Origin: Gaertneriomyces semiglobifer
Lineage: Eukaryota; Chytridiomycota; Chytridiomycetes; Spizellomycetales; Spizellomycetaceae
Assembly: GCA_025558075.1 (NCBI GenBank)
Contig: JAHLKF010000005.1
Coordinates: 806,001 to 870,000 of the forward strand
Direction of reading: 5' to 3'
DNA length: 64,000 nt
The translations under genes and the position numbers were made by a program. Positions 1 to 10,700 of this stretch are shown in pieces (position 1 is the stretch's first letter; each line of letters starts with the position of its first letter). Below the pieces are notes generated by a model. The model was not told where the DNA came from and did not search any database. It was given only the letters and a program-made list of their open reading frames with translations.

Positions 1-2
1 TC

Positions 3-515
3 GAGCTGACACAATGGGCCTTAGCGGGTGCAGCCGGACATCCTGCTTTAATTACTATGCTCAACAGTGTGCGGACAGCGGCTGATGTACTGGCCACAGA
101 AGGCGCACTAGTTAAGGCTGATGCCTTGGCGCTCACTGGCCCGTATAGGTGGACTGACACGGTCATCAACTATTTGAAAGATGTCCCCGACTTCGAGTGG
201 AATTCTCTGTCCGGCTTGACCGACCAGGGACGGTCGAAAGGAGTGAAAGACGTACTTGTCCTGCCGATTACAGGCTTTAGGTATGCTGCCATGCCACACT
301 CCCATATCCCGTACCCACTAATTTAGTTTGGTATCTTTAGCCCAGGCAGAAGCAAAGGATATGGCAACATGGGAAGCAAGCCTATTTCGCATCCTGATGC
401 TCGACTTGTCCATCTAGCAAGCGGTACTTGGAAATCGTTCTCAATGCGAACGGAGCTTGTAAAGGCATGCAAATCTCTGCTAGCGATGTGCAAGGACTGG
501 AGCATTGTACCCTAG
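3..515 (+). CDS. Och1-like alpha-1,6-mannosyltransferase (GT32), 3' part
   Basis: This is the C-terminal part of a glycosyltransferase family 32 protein of the Och1 type, a Golgi type II membrane enzyme that starts the outer mannan chain on N-glycans. The reading frame is already open at the window edge, so the N-terminus, membrane anchor and DxD motif lie outside. Two exons are seen (3-280 and 341-515), joined by a 60-nt intron with GT/AG ends and an ACTAAT branch-like site. The joined protein shows the order typical of the family: an LTQW start, a TGPYRWTD block, a DVLVLPITGFSPG block, a G-M-GSK stretch and the final SGTWK motif. Family membership is recognised from these motifs; whether it is Och1 itself or a Hoc1-type paralog cannot be told from this fragment. 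Confidence 0.85.
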
Positions 516-763
516 TGGGCGATGTCAACTCAATTGTAAATAATATCTCGGAGCCATCCGCAGCATACCTTTTTGGTTTAATTCGTTGTTAGCATCCACA
601 GAACCTTCTAATTAACGAAGGTTTTGCCGTCTGGTACTAAGTATAGCTCCATTCAGCTTTCGCTGGGGTCGATACCTGACGGCGGACATCGATCGAGCTA
701 GCGCCCACTTCAAAATTAAAAGCACAGGAGCATGTCCTGCTGGAACTCCAGGGCAAGCCGTCC

Positions 764-1781
764 ATGATGGAGTTCCAGCTGCCGTCCCCGTTCCAGATTC
801 CCTACTTGGGGGTTGCTCTTCTGCAAACTTGTGTGGGGCTCGTCAATTTCGTGTTCGCGCTGAATATATTTCGCTTAAATCGAACCAAGTACACCTATGC
901 GCTGCTGACCGAGCATCTAGCATATCTTGGATTTTGTGGGGTCAACCTAACTCGGAACAATGTATCGGATGTCGGACGGAACATGGCCGCCATCCATCTC
1001 GCCGGAGATGTATTCTACAACGTATTGTGCTTGCTACATATCCATCTCATGATTAGTCGCTTCTCGATGACCAACATTGAATGGTATCCTAAACTCTGGG
1101 ACTCCCTGATGCAATGGGTAAGCGTGGTGCCTGCAATTTGGGTCGCATGAATCTCATCCCACGCTTATAGGGGGCACTGGCAGTATTCCTTTTGACTGCA
1201 GTCGTTGGCATGGGATTCCAGGTACATCGGGTCACCTTGAATCTGAGTGGCGATGAGAAGTTATGGCCTTGGAATACTGAGATTCCCATTTGCTACGCAT
1301 TGTACACGGTTTTCCTGCTGGTGGTCGACATAGTGCTTGGATATTTGATGTACCGAAGAGTGAACTTCTTAAAAGCGGAGGCCAAGTAAGCGTTCATTTC
1401 TCTATGATTCTGATATGGGATCGTAAGTAACGCTCTGCACCTGTCAGTTCTGGGAGTCAATCCGTCGCGCGCTTGCACCGTCGGACCGTTTACGGTTTGG
1501 CTGGCATTGTCGGCATGTCGTGGATTGCGATAATCATCTACGTGGGAGCTACGGCGACGCAGGCTGCGCTGAGCAAGGTCCTTACAATTGTTACATACCT
1601 GGCGGTTGGTGTCCACCTCAGTTTTGCGCTGTTGTACATGCAGAGCATCAAGGAGCTCTTGCAAGGGTATGGCCACCATGTCCACATTCCGGCCAGTAAA
1701 GTCCCCACCAAAGCATGTAGCGTAGACTCTAAGGGCACCAGAGTGCAGAGTAACTCAGACAGTGCAGCGGCTCATGCATGA
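764..1781 (+). CDS. Orphan seven-helix membrane protein
   Basis: Three exons (764-1117, 1171-1385, 1448-1781) join in phase to give about 300 residues. Both introns have GT/AG ends and are 53 and 62 nt long. Seven hydrophobic segments can be read, near residues 13-35, 45-60, 74-97, 119-137, 157-178, 205-225 and 232-256, followed by a short polar Ser/Lys-rich tail of about 40 residues. The layout resembles a seven-helix receptor, with the tail probably cytosolic. I do not recognise the family. It is not a microbial rhodopsin by eye, because the last helix lacks an internal Lys in a DxxxK setting. The next gene downstream on the same strand is a carotenoid-oxygenase-family gene, but the spacing of 430 bp gives no sign of linked expression. 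Start chosen at the first of two adjacent ATGs. Confidence 0.6.
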
Positions 1782-2211
1782 TTCGTAGCGGATTACCATA
1801 GAGTGCTAGAATAATATACCCAGTTGCCGACGTTTAACTCGTTATTGTGGTTGTATCTGTCAAGTTGACTTTGCGTCCCAACTTACTGCTGTGAAAGAAC
1901 CACAACCACAATGGAACTGGTATGATATCAAATACTTACGTATAATCAGAGGAGCATTCGACCTACGACACGTCAATTCGTCAATCAAACTTTCCCACGC
2001 ATTCATCATATTATAGTCTCATGGTGGAGCAGATGTTGCGATCATGCTCGCTGGCTATCCCGCGACCGAGGCCCCTGTCGTCACGACTTCAGAATAGGTT
2101 GCCTGCTGTTCGAGGGGATATTCTCAGACTCCTGAATCAGCGAAGACTTGTCGTTGCACTCTACGCCCTGTTGGATACTGTCCAACGTTTGCTAGGAATA
2201 TCAGTGGGAAA
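1782..2211. other. Intergenic region, 430 bp
   Basis: This separates two genes on the + strand. It should hold the 3' end of the seven-helix gene and the promoter of the carotenoid-oxygenase-like gene. A 69-codon open frame starting at 2021 has no recognisable features and overlaps the next gene's start, so it is not called. No clear TATA box or structured element was seen. Confidence 0.5.
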
Positions 2212-4916
2212 ATGTCTACTTCGTCGATAGACAGCGCTAGAGACGAGTTGGCGACCAACACGCACACCGACATGAGCAAGAGCCCTACGAAAAACAACAG
2301 TGCCCACCGGCATACTCCTGACGTCGTCAGCGCTACAACTGGTGAACCGGTGCGCATTGAATCCACAGTCCTTCCCGGCACAGGAACTCACATTGCCCCT
2401 GTGGCCGCTGCGGAGGCCGTCCTCCGAGCGGCGGATGCTACCAATACGGTTCCACCGCTTGAGGTTATCGCCTTTGGTGGACAAATAGCTCGAGCGGAAG
2501 GATTGGTACCACATGAAGACGCGCCAGTCGAACCACACCCCGACAAGATCAGTCGTTTGAAACATGAACAGGCGGAAGCAAGAAAATGTTTCGAACAGGA
2601 ACAACTAGCCGAGTTCGAAGCGGAACAACGTCTGGAAGATGAGCGGCAGCAACGCGAGATTCGTACCGAGACGCCTGGCCAGTGGAATGTGAGCCATCAT
2701 GTCAGCCCAGCCAAGTACGATCCGCGAGTTCCATACATTGCGGGGTTCTCTAACGGCATCGAAATTACTGTGGGTTATGAGAGCTATTGTTGAGTCTAGT
2801 CATCCTCTGGCTAACAAGGCAAGATTTTCAGGATCCCATCATTTTGAATAACGTCGAGCTATCTGAAGAAATTCCACAATGGCTTCGCGGAGCCTTATAT
2901 CTCAATGGGCCGGGCTTGTTTGATATCGAGTATATTAGTAAAAAGCAGAAGCTTTCGACCTTCAGCTTTGAGCATTGGTTTGACGGGCTTGCGCTCATCC
3001 ATCGGTATGTCAATATCGCCTCGCATGGGCTGGTCTGCGACATCGGCTTCATCGCATAATCTACAGGTTTGAGATTGACGTCGCACTGCGTCAAGTGCAA
3101 TATCGCTCCCGCTTTACAGCACGCTGCTTAGAATCCCTGGTTCGCCAACATGCACAACGCACACATGTGGACACCGGGACCGAGTTGGGATGGCTTGGGT
3201 TACAGAAAATGGAAAGCGACCCATCTGCGGTCTCTGGTGGGTTCATTTTGTTTGGCTTGTTTTGACCTTGGCAATTGCTTACCTCTTTTACTTAGTAAAC
3301 TTTGGTATAGCCACAGCCTTAACTTGCATAATCTATAGCGCTAACCGGCTTTCACAACTTCAGCTGTTTATCCGAATTTCCCACTAGGCGTTTCTGCTCA
3401 AAAAGACCATCTGATCTTGACGGCCGATACCAGTGTGATTCAAGAGATTGACCCAGTCACATTGATTCCCAAACGAGCAGCTCGCTATAGTGACGTTAAC
3501 CCAGCATTCAAAGGCATCGGTGCCGGAGGTATGGGAAAAACTATTCTTTCGGAGCTTTCCATTTTGAGCTCAAAGCGGTCCTGCAGGCACCCCTCAGTTG
3601 GATGTCAGTAACGACGGAAGCATTGTCAACTTTGTCGTGGAGGAAGGTTGGGGTTCTGAAGACAAGTGGCGCTTTTTCGCTTTGGATCATGGTGACCCAT
3701 TTGACCCACCGGTGAGTAACCAGTTGCAAACGTCACCCATATTAAACATCAGCGAGACCACTAAATTCCAATCATCCTCAATATTGCAGGGACATGTGAT
3801 TACTACCTTAAACGCACCTCGTTCATACGTCCACACCTTTGCCTTAACGAAGCATTTCATCGTGCTGATCATCTTCCCATACAAAACTACTTGGGGAGCT
3901 GGACTCAGGAAATTTACACCTTTGGCCAAGCGACGGGATGCAATCCATCGTGAGGATGTTTATTTTGATCCGAATGGCAGCACTACTTTCTATGTGATTG
4001 TAAGTCTTCTTATGCGCCACAAAACAAACAAATCAACCCTCATCATAATCGTTTGGACAGGACCGACCTCGGCGTAAGGTCGTTACAGTTTACCGGACTG
4101 GGCCTATGTTCGCCCTCAACATCGTCAATGCATATGAGTCTCTTTCGGATCAGACAGTCTATATTGACTTGAATTGCTATGATAGTGATGAGATCATCAA
4201 ATGTTGGCAACTGGAAAATCTGCGCACATTAGAGATGCCTCCTTGGCCCGCTGCGTCGGTAAGGCGATATAGTCTGGGAATGATTCCTGAAGTAAGTTAT
4301 GTTTAAGTGTGAAAGTTTGGCGCTTTCATTAACATTGCCCCACCACTCCAGGCTTCAGCAGTTTACAAAGTCGACAAACGAAAGTTAAGCCAGGTAAGCA
4401 CATGCAATCAACGCCGATTTGACAGTAAGAGTGACGGTCATCAATTTAGCCAAATTTTACCCATCGTACCGATTATACGTTGGAATTTGCAAGTGTTAAT
4501 CCTCGATACCGCACGCTTCCTTACACGTTCGCGTGGGGTCTGAGTATTACCCCGGCAAAAAGGCGTCTTACCAACGTTATTTGGGACTGCCTTGTAAAGG
4601 CCAACGTATCCGATAAAACTCGTCGGGAATGGCATGAGGATGGATGCTATCCAGGTCCACCCACAATGGTTCCCAAACCGGGCAGTAGTGCCGCTGAGGA
4701 TGAAGGAGTTGTGATGTGTCTCGTACTGGACACCAAGGACAACACATCCTTTTTGTTGATTCTTGATTCTTCCACAATGTCTGAGGTTGGCCGAGCTCGG
4801 CTGCCTATGGCCGTGCCCTTTGGATTCTCAGGTAAAAGTTGAAATGCTAATGCGGTAGCTGCCGTGAACTCAATGACTGTTATTTAGGTTCCTGGACATA
4901 TGAAGTCCATGGTTAA
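2212..4916 (+). CDS. Carotenoid oxygenase (RPE65/BCO) family protein, probably non-catalytic
   Basis: Ten exons (2212-2769, 2832-3004, 3067-3236, 3364-3528, 3587-3711, 3790-3999, 4061-4291, 4352-4393, 4450-4831, 4888-4916) join in phase to about 694 residues. The first 186 residues are polar, with a Glu/Gln/Arg-rich helical stretch, and are not part of the fold. The rest follows the carotenoid cleavage dioxygenase family: IPQWLRGALYLNGPG, FEHWFDG, a DHLILTADTSVIQEIDP block, SYVHTFALT, VNAYE and a C-terminal VPFGF block. Active members bind Fe(II) with four His residues. Here only the one in SYVHTFALT remains. The first site reads GTPQLD where a His is expected before Pro, the third reads IVNAYE instead of HVNAYE, and the last reads FGFSG instead of FGFHG. 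The fold and all intron phases are intact, so decay of the whole gene is unlikely. Oxygenase activity is doubtful. Confidence 0.85.
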
Positions 4917-5187
4917 CCTCCAGTATGGTTCAATTCGGTCACTAGCATAACGGAGTGTAGCATGATGAGCTAAGAGCTAGGAGCGTTTGATACACTTGTT
5001 GTTTCAATAGCTGGTTTTAGTCTCGCCTACCACTGCCTGTTAACAAGCAGTTGAGCTGAGCGCGTTGTCGGAGCTAGCCGACAAGCCCCGTATATCAATA
5101 AAGAAATTTGGTTCCGCAACGGCGATTTCAGCAAGCGACGGAACGAACACTTTTAAAAATGGTGAAAACGAGGATCGCAGTGAAGCA

Positions 5188-6454
5188 ATGGATTTATGGA
5201 GGCTGCTTGAAGAATACGCTGATTTGACAATTCCTCCTCTTCTCTCGGTTATATCTTACGTGGTTTATAAAAGATCCGCCTCGTCTCTTGATGCAGTTCT
5301 GTCTGCGACCCCGTATCCACCAGAAGTTGAAATAGGCACAGATTCAGGCTACTACGCGGGCAAATATGTTGCCATCCAAGGTCAGGCAACGGCGGGGCCT
5401 GACGGTCCTCTGGTATCACAGGAAGGACACAAAGGCGTCCTTTACATGGTAAGCCTCTCCTTAAACCTGCCGAGCCTGGCGGTCTGCCTAATATGCCCAC
5501 TTTTCCAGCAAACCCTTATAAGACACTTTAGCCGCTGGTCGGACTTTTGGTGGGAATGGAGGGCTCATTCGCAATCCTTGGGTTCTGTCTTCCGCGCCGT
5601 CCCATTTCATGTCACAGATGCCGATGGAAAAGCTATAGTTAAAGTTCCAGAACTGACTGAGGCCCCACCGCAAGTAGAATTGAGCAATGTGGGAAGAACC
5701 TTCCAGTACCCTAGCAAATCGATTGCACAACACGCTGTTGAGTTTCTGGACGAAGACAAGCAACTTGGAATTGAAAGTGGTGCGTATATTGCACAGGTTA
5801 GTAGGCGTTCGGCCATGCCTGCTAATCGCCTTACCGTCAATGCTAGTGGAGGCAATGCTTCCGATAGGTGCCCCAGTGACTGTGATAGGACAACTTGCAT
5901 CTAATCCTACTAGCGATGTAATTCCGGTTATCCGGCTACCTGCCGACAAGAAATTCCCATTCATTATGAGCCGGCAACCCCTTTATGCTATTGTTGCTTC
6001 GAAAACCGCAACTCGTCGGATGCTTTGGTATATTTTCTGCATATCTTTGTCTGTATGCGGGTTCCTTGTCGGACGCCGGGCGTGGCGCTGGTACTGGCGC
6101 TATGTTGCCAATAAGCGGGCTCGACGGATGCGAGAGCAGTTCAAGAAGAGGAAAAGAGAGGAGCAGCGCGCACGAAACCTTCATATTGCGGAGTTTCCAG
6201 ATGTGAATGAGACCGACGAGGATCTATCCATGCCGGGCGCGTTCCCCAAGCTGCTAGGCGCGTGGTGGAGAGACGAAAGCACGGATGAGCCCATACCTGA
6301 GTCGGAGCTATGTGTGGTGTGCTTGGAGGCGCGGCGGGAAGTGGTACTACTAGACTGTGGGCACTACTTTCTCTGTATGAAATGTGCCCGAACAGTGAGC
6401 AAGTGCCCAGTTTGTAGATCACGAATTGTAAGTCGAATAAGAGCGTACGGTTGA
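5188..6454 (+). CDS. MUL1/MAPL-like mitochondrial RING E3 ubiquitin ligase
   Basis: Three exons (5188-5448, 5509-5796, 5852-6454) give 383 residues. The order matches MUL1/MAPL and plant SP1: a short N-terminal membrane segment near residues 13-27, an intermembrane-space-type domain with the LPIGAPVTVIGQL block, a second membrane helix near 241-262, a basic Arg/Lys-rich linker, and a C-terminal RING finger at about 337-371. The RING shows CVVC, CGH, CMKC and CPVC, so the zinc ligands are present. MUL1 sits in the outer mitochondrial membrane with the RING facing the cytosol and ubiquitinates or SUMOylates regulators of fission and quality control; that role is inferred here from the family. 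The start is the ATG at 5188. The frame is open further upstream but has no ATG there, and the protein from 5188 matches family length. Confidence 0.88.
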
Positions 6455-7791
6455 TAAGTTATGAATGTCCTTGAATTGAGCGTGCCACAATGCGTTCCAT
6501 CTGCGAACAAGCTCAAATGCCAACAAGGTGTCGCAAAGTATATATTATAAATGCACGAAACTTACGCAGCGTCGATTGCACAAGATTGTTCCAAGCAAGC
6601 ACTGTCTTATATAAAGTGCGAACGAGGAACATGTGCGATCGGGTGAAGACGTGAAGCAATCTGGCATGTGCTTGAGAAACCACATTGCCGGAAGTGCATC
6701 GCACGATTATCATATCCTTGTTACAATTGCGGGCAGTAATAAAAAGTATAACAACACACACACACAACACACACCTTCGTGCACACCTCGCGTGTTGGCG
6801 GGTCGATGCAAAGCGCCTGGAAAAGGTTGTGTGACTCGGAGAAAGTGAGAAAGTGGACCGCTGCGATGGGTCTTTTTTCTTTATTTTTGGTCATTTACCG
6901 CGTGAGGTAAATGCACGAACCGTGGATCCGGGTCACGTCCCACCTTCGGATGGAAATTTTGATGGTTTCGGGACGCGTTCGGCGCTTTACTCCGCGTTTT
7001 GGGCAACACACGGCTGTTGCAATTAAATTGTCCGAGGTGTGCGACTCCGAGGGAACTCCACCCAGATGACGGAGGTGATGATGTTTTTTTCGTCTTTCTT
7101 TCTTTTTTTTTCCCAAGATTTTAGAATGATTTCTATTTGGGATACCCCACTGTTTCACCAAAGGCTACACCAGCCCGAGGTCACTTGAGAATCTGGAGTA
7201 ACCATCTCGTTTACCGAGCTTTATTCGGTCACGCCACTCCGGGCCCGTCCGTCGCCAAAAACCAGACCCGCAGGTGCGAGCAAGTCCCACTCTGCTTTTG
7301 GGAGGTGGTTACGTACGTTCTGTTCCCAAGTGGTGCCTCAATTCCCAACAACACTGGAGCGGTGAGAATTCTCGTCGAGGATGTGTGCCCATCCATCGCT
7401 GGGTTGCAATTTACCTCTTTTGACCAAAGGCCTCGCCGTTTTACAACCCGTTTCTTCGTTTTCCGCCCCTCGCCCTTGGCCTCCGTATTTATTACTGGGT
7501 GTGGTCCATTGCGGCCCAAAGAATTTCTTGAACTCCTCATAAAGTATATCTCCACCACCCATCCGTGCCCTCTCTGTACGTTGCTGCCAGGTCGACTGTC
7601 TCCTGCTACGTCGAAGTGAGCTGGTCTCCTTCTCTTCCCACCTCACCCTGCTACTCGCCTCATCCGGTTGCCGGTTCGACCGATCCGCAGAGTATAGATG
7701 GTTGCATGTTAGAGAAATAGTGTAGTAATCAAAGATAGAGCATAGTAATAGTACTCCCTACTAATAGTTATTGTACCTAATATCTCGTGGG
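6455..7791. other. Intergenic region upstream of the giant gene, 1.3 kb
   Basis: No gene is supported here. Open frames at 7137-7619 (+) and 7229-7646 (-) overlap each other, are rich in Pro and Arg, lack recognisable domains and have no splice partners. The stretch contains a CA-rich run near 6750-6770, a pyrimidine tract at about 7084-7113 and one clear short hairpin (listed separately). It most likely holds the 3' end of the RING ligase gene and a long promoter or leader for the giant gene that starts at 7792. Confidence 0.5.
6892..6913. repeat. Perfect 8-bp inverted repeat with 6-nt loop
   Basis: CATTTACC and GGTAAATG flank GCGTGA. The arms pair perfectly, so the stretch can form a small hairpin or serve as a palindromic protein-binding site. 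It lies about 440 bp after the RING ligase stop and 880 bp before the giant gene. No run of T follows, and no function can be assigned. Confidence 0.4.
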
Positions 7792-10700
7792 ATGGCCACC
7801 TACGAACCGGCGCCTGCGACGCCGTCAGACCCTCGGTATACCGACACCGACATGGTCGAAACCCCTCGCGATTTAACCCTGGGCCACGAAGCACAATATC
7901 AAGCGGTCGCTGCATATTCTTCAAGCCCCGATGTTACTCGCGTCGATAGTCCGAACGATCCGGAAGATATCCTCAACCAGGCTGCTGATGAGGGTTACCG
8001 GAAGCAGCCGAAACAGAGCATCTTCCGTAAATTCCTGAATCTCTACAAGGTCAGTACTTGTTGTATGTGTACCCTCTCCACATAACACCCACTCATTTGT
8101 TTGCTTTTTATTCAGCCTGTGTATGATTACAAGACTCCTGGCTTGTCGGATGAGGAGCGCCGAATTCCTCGTTACTGTAACGGGCGCTTCAAACGCTGGC
8201 AATGGATCCTTATCAACGTCCTCGTCATTTTCCTCATCCTGCTCATCATCTTTGTACCTCTCGCGTACTTTGTTCTCGTCCCGGCATTTATCCAAGGCCA
8301 ATTGAACAACATCAAACTGGATACCCTTGACTTGCAAAAGATGCTCGTCACCGGATTCACGCCGGAGACAGCCGGATTTGAAGTTAAAGCCAGCCTTCCA
8401 GCTCCGTTCTGGTTGCCATTGACGGCGCACATCGGCGAAACTGATGTCCAGGTCTATACCAAGGACGACAAGAAGAATGGTCTCGTCAACGTGCACATTC
8501 CTGGACTGTCATTGACTCTCAACAAACCCGTTGAGATTGACATGGCTGGATATGCGAGTTTGGACCACTGTAACCCCGAGAAAACTCTCGCAGTTGTCAC
8601 TGCGTTCTCCAGCGATGAAGGTTTGAAGGATATCGAGCTTCAAGCCAGGGGAAAATTCCCGATTAAGGCTCTAGGAATCACCTGGTACAAGGGCTTGCCG
8701 CTGTATGTGAACATTGGGCACATAACAGAGGTGAACTCTCAATTGAAGCCACTTCTGAAAGCACTACCACAGTTTTTGAAGGCGAAGAACCTAAGTGAGT
8801 CATGAACAGGTTACTGTTATCTATAGTTTCCGTTGCTCATAATGTTCTCTCATAGACCAAGCCATTCGCTCCAAGTTCAGGGCCGAAGATCTCATTACCA
8901 TCCTGTCAGACATTGGTCTTGGAGATATGAAAATTGATGATATGAAAGTGCAGATGAACGATGCTGGAGTGCAATTGGACTTGTCGCTCTGGCTCGAGAA
9001 TCCCTTGAAGCTGACGCTAAAGGAGATCACTGGTCTTGAATTTGGTATCGCTCTTGAGAAGAATGCCATCGCCAAAGTGCGCGTCCCCAGCGTCAGCCTC
9101 GGAGAGTCGCTTCAGAAGCTTGATCTCAAAGCAGAGATTACCTTTGATGATCCCTCGATATCTCCTGAGACTGTCTCCAGTGCCATTACCGCTGTCATCC
9201 AGAAAGTGCTCGTTGACAAGAACTACGACGTCAAAGCCTCCATCGTTGGACCATTGAAGATCCACCGTGGTGACTGGGTACAGAGCATCACGGGACCTCT
9301 TGCAATCTACCTACCAATGAAAGAAATTCTTGGTGCCCTGCAATTGAACAAAATCACTGACTTGCTGACTCTGGATGGAATCAAAGATCTCATCGGATCT
9401 ACGGATCTAGCTGCGTATGTGGACTCCACGAAAATCACAATTCCAGTCAAGGTGGCCCTCCCGCGGTTACTTCCGCTCCCACCTATCGTGGTTCCGTACA
9501 ACATGAGCTTGGGAGTCTACGCCGGCCCCGCTGGTAACACCAAGACCCTGGATTTGGACCTATGGGGTTTGAAAATCTCCACTACTGATAAGGATATGAT
9601 CATTGAGGTTACTGCTGTGGCGACTCCAGTCAACACTGCTGAAGCTGCCGATGCGCTCGCCTACTCTATCAACCCAATCCTTGCCGCGGCCCCGGTGCCA
9701 TCAAAAATATGGGTCAAAGACATCAAGTTCTTTGCCCCTGGTCAGCCACCATTCCGATGGTCCGAAATGCTGTTCAAGAATATGGGCGTTGAGGTTCCTC
9801 TTCCTACGATCATCTGTATGACCTGCATTGTAGACTTGCTCACCAACAACGGTACAGCCTTGCCACTCAGTGTGAACGGCTTTGCGATCGACCAGATGAC
9901 TGCGGCACCAGGTTTTGCTGCTCTCGGTAGTGTAAACGTCGAATACCCTCCTGGTGCTCCACACCTGGAAGTCTCGCTTGGCTACGCTTCTTTGGATCTT
10001 GCTGTTGAGAGAATCAAGGCGGCGACAGTAAATATGCCTACTGGTTTACAGTTCATTCCGAATGCTGGACCGGTGAACATCAATGCTGAGGCCATCCTTT
10101 CTCGCGAGCCCGCGCTGCCGGGTGCATTGCAAAATCTGGTCAACGGTTTTCTCAAGGACGGCTCCATCCCTACATACGCTGGTGTAACCAACCTTGTTTT
10201 CGGTCCCTCTGCTCAGAATGCGTTCATCACATTCTCGAAGATCTCGATCGAATTGAACATTGCCGATATGAAGGACCTTGTAAACCGTGTGGTTGAGAAC
10301 CTGAAAGGATCTCTTCTGAAGCCAGGAATGGTGAAGGTTACTGGAGCAGACCTTGAAGTAGCTACATCCACCAAGTTGAACCTCGGTCTCCAAGCTGATA
10401 TCACCAACCCCATGAACGTCTCGATTTCTCTTGGACACATCGACATTGACGCTCTCGTTGATGACGGTCGCCTAATTAGCCTTGCATTGCCTCCGGTTAA
10501 GATTGTTGCTGGCCCTGGCGGTATTGATCTGAAAATGGAGGCTGACGTTGCCACTGGCGCGAACGGTATGGCTGCTAAGGTGGCCAAGCTGGTCGACGAA
10601 GTGCTCAACTCCAACCCTATAAGTTCATTGTTCGGAATCACCAACCTCGTTTTGAGTCCTCCCGGAAAGCGCGGCCAAGCGGATCCTGCTGTTATTGACC

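Noticed and set aside
764..1781. Idea that the seven-helix protein is a microbial rhodopsin
   Set aside because: The seventh helix has no internal Lys in a DxxxK context and no typical retinal-pocket Trp/Tyr pattern was seen.
5044..5187. N-terminal extension of the RING ligase from a TTG at 5065
   Set aside because: No ATG in the extension; the ATG at 5188 gives a protein that fits the MUL1 family start.
7137..7646. Overlapping open frames on both strands (160 codons + strand, 109 and 102 codons - strand)
   Set aside because: They overlap each other, show no domain, signal or splice partner, and have the skewed Pro/Arg composition of non-coding GC-richer sequence.
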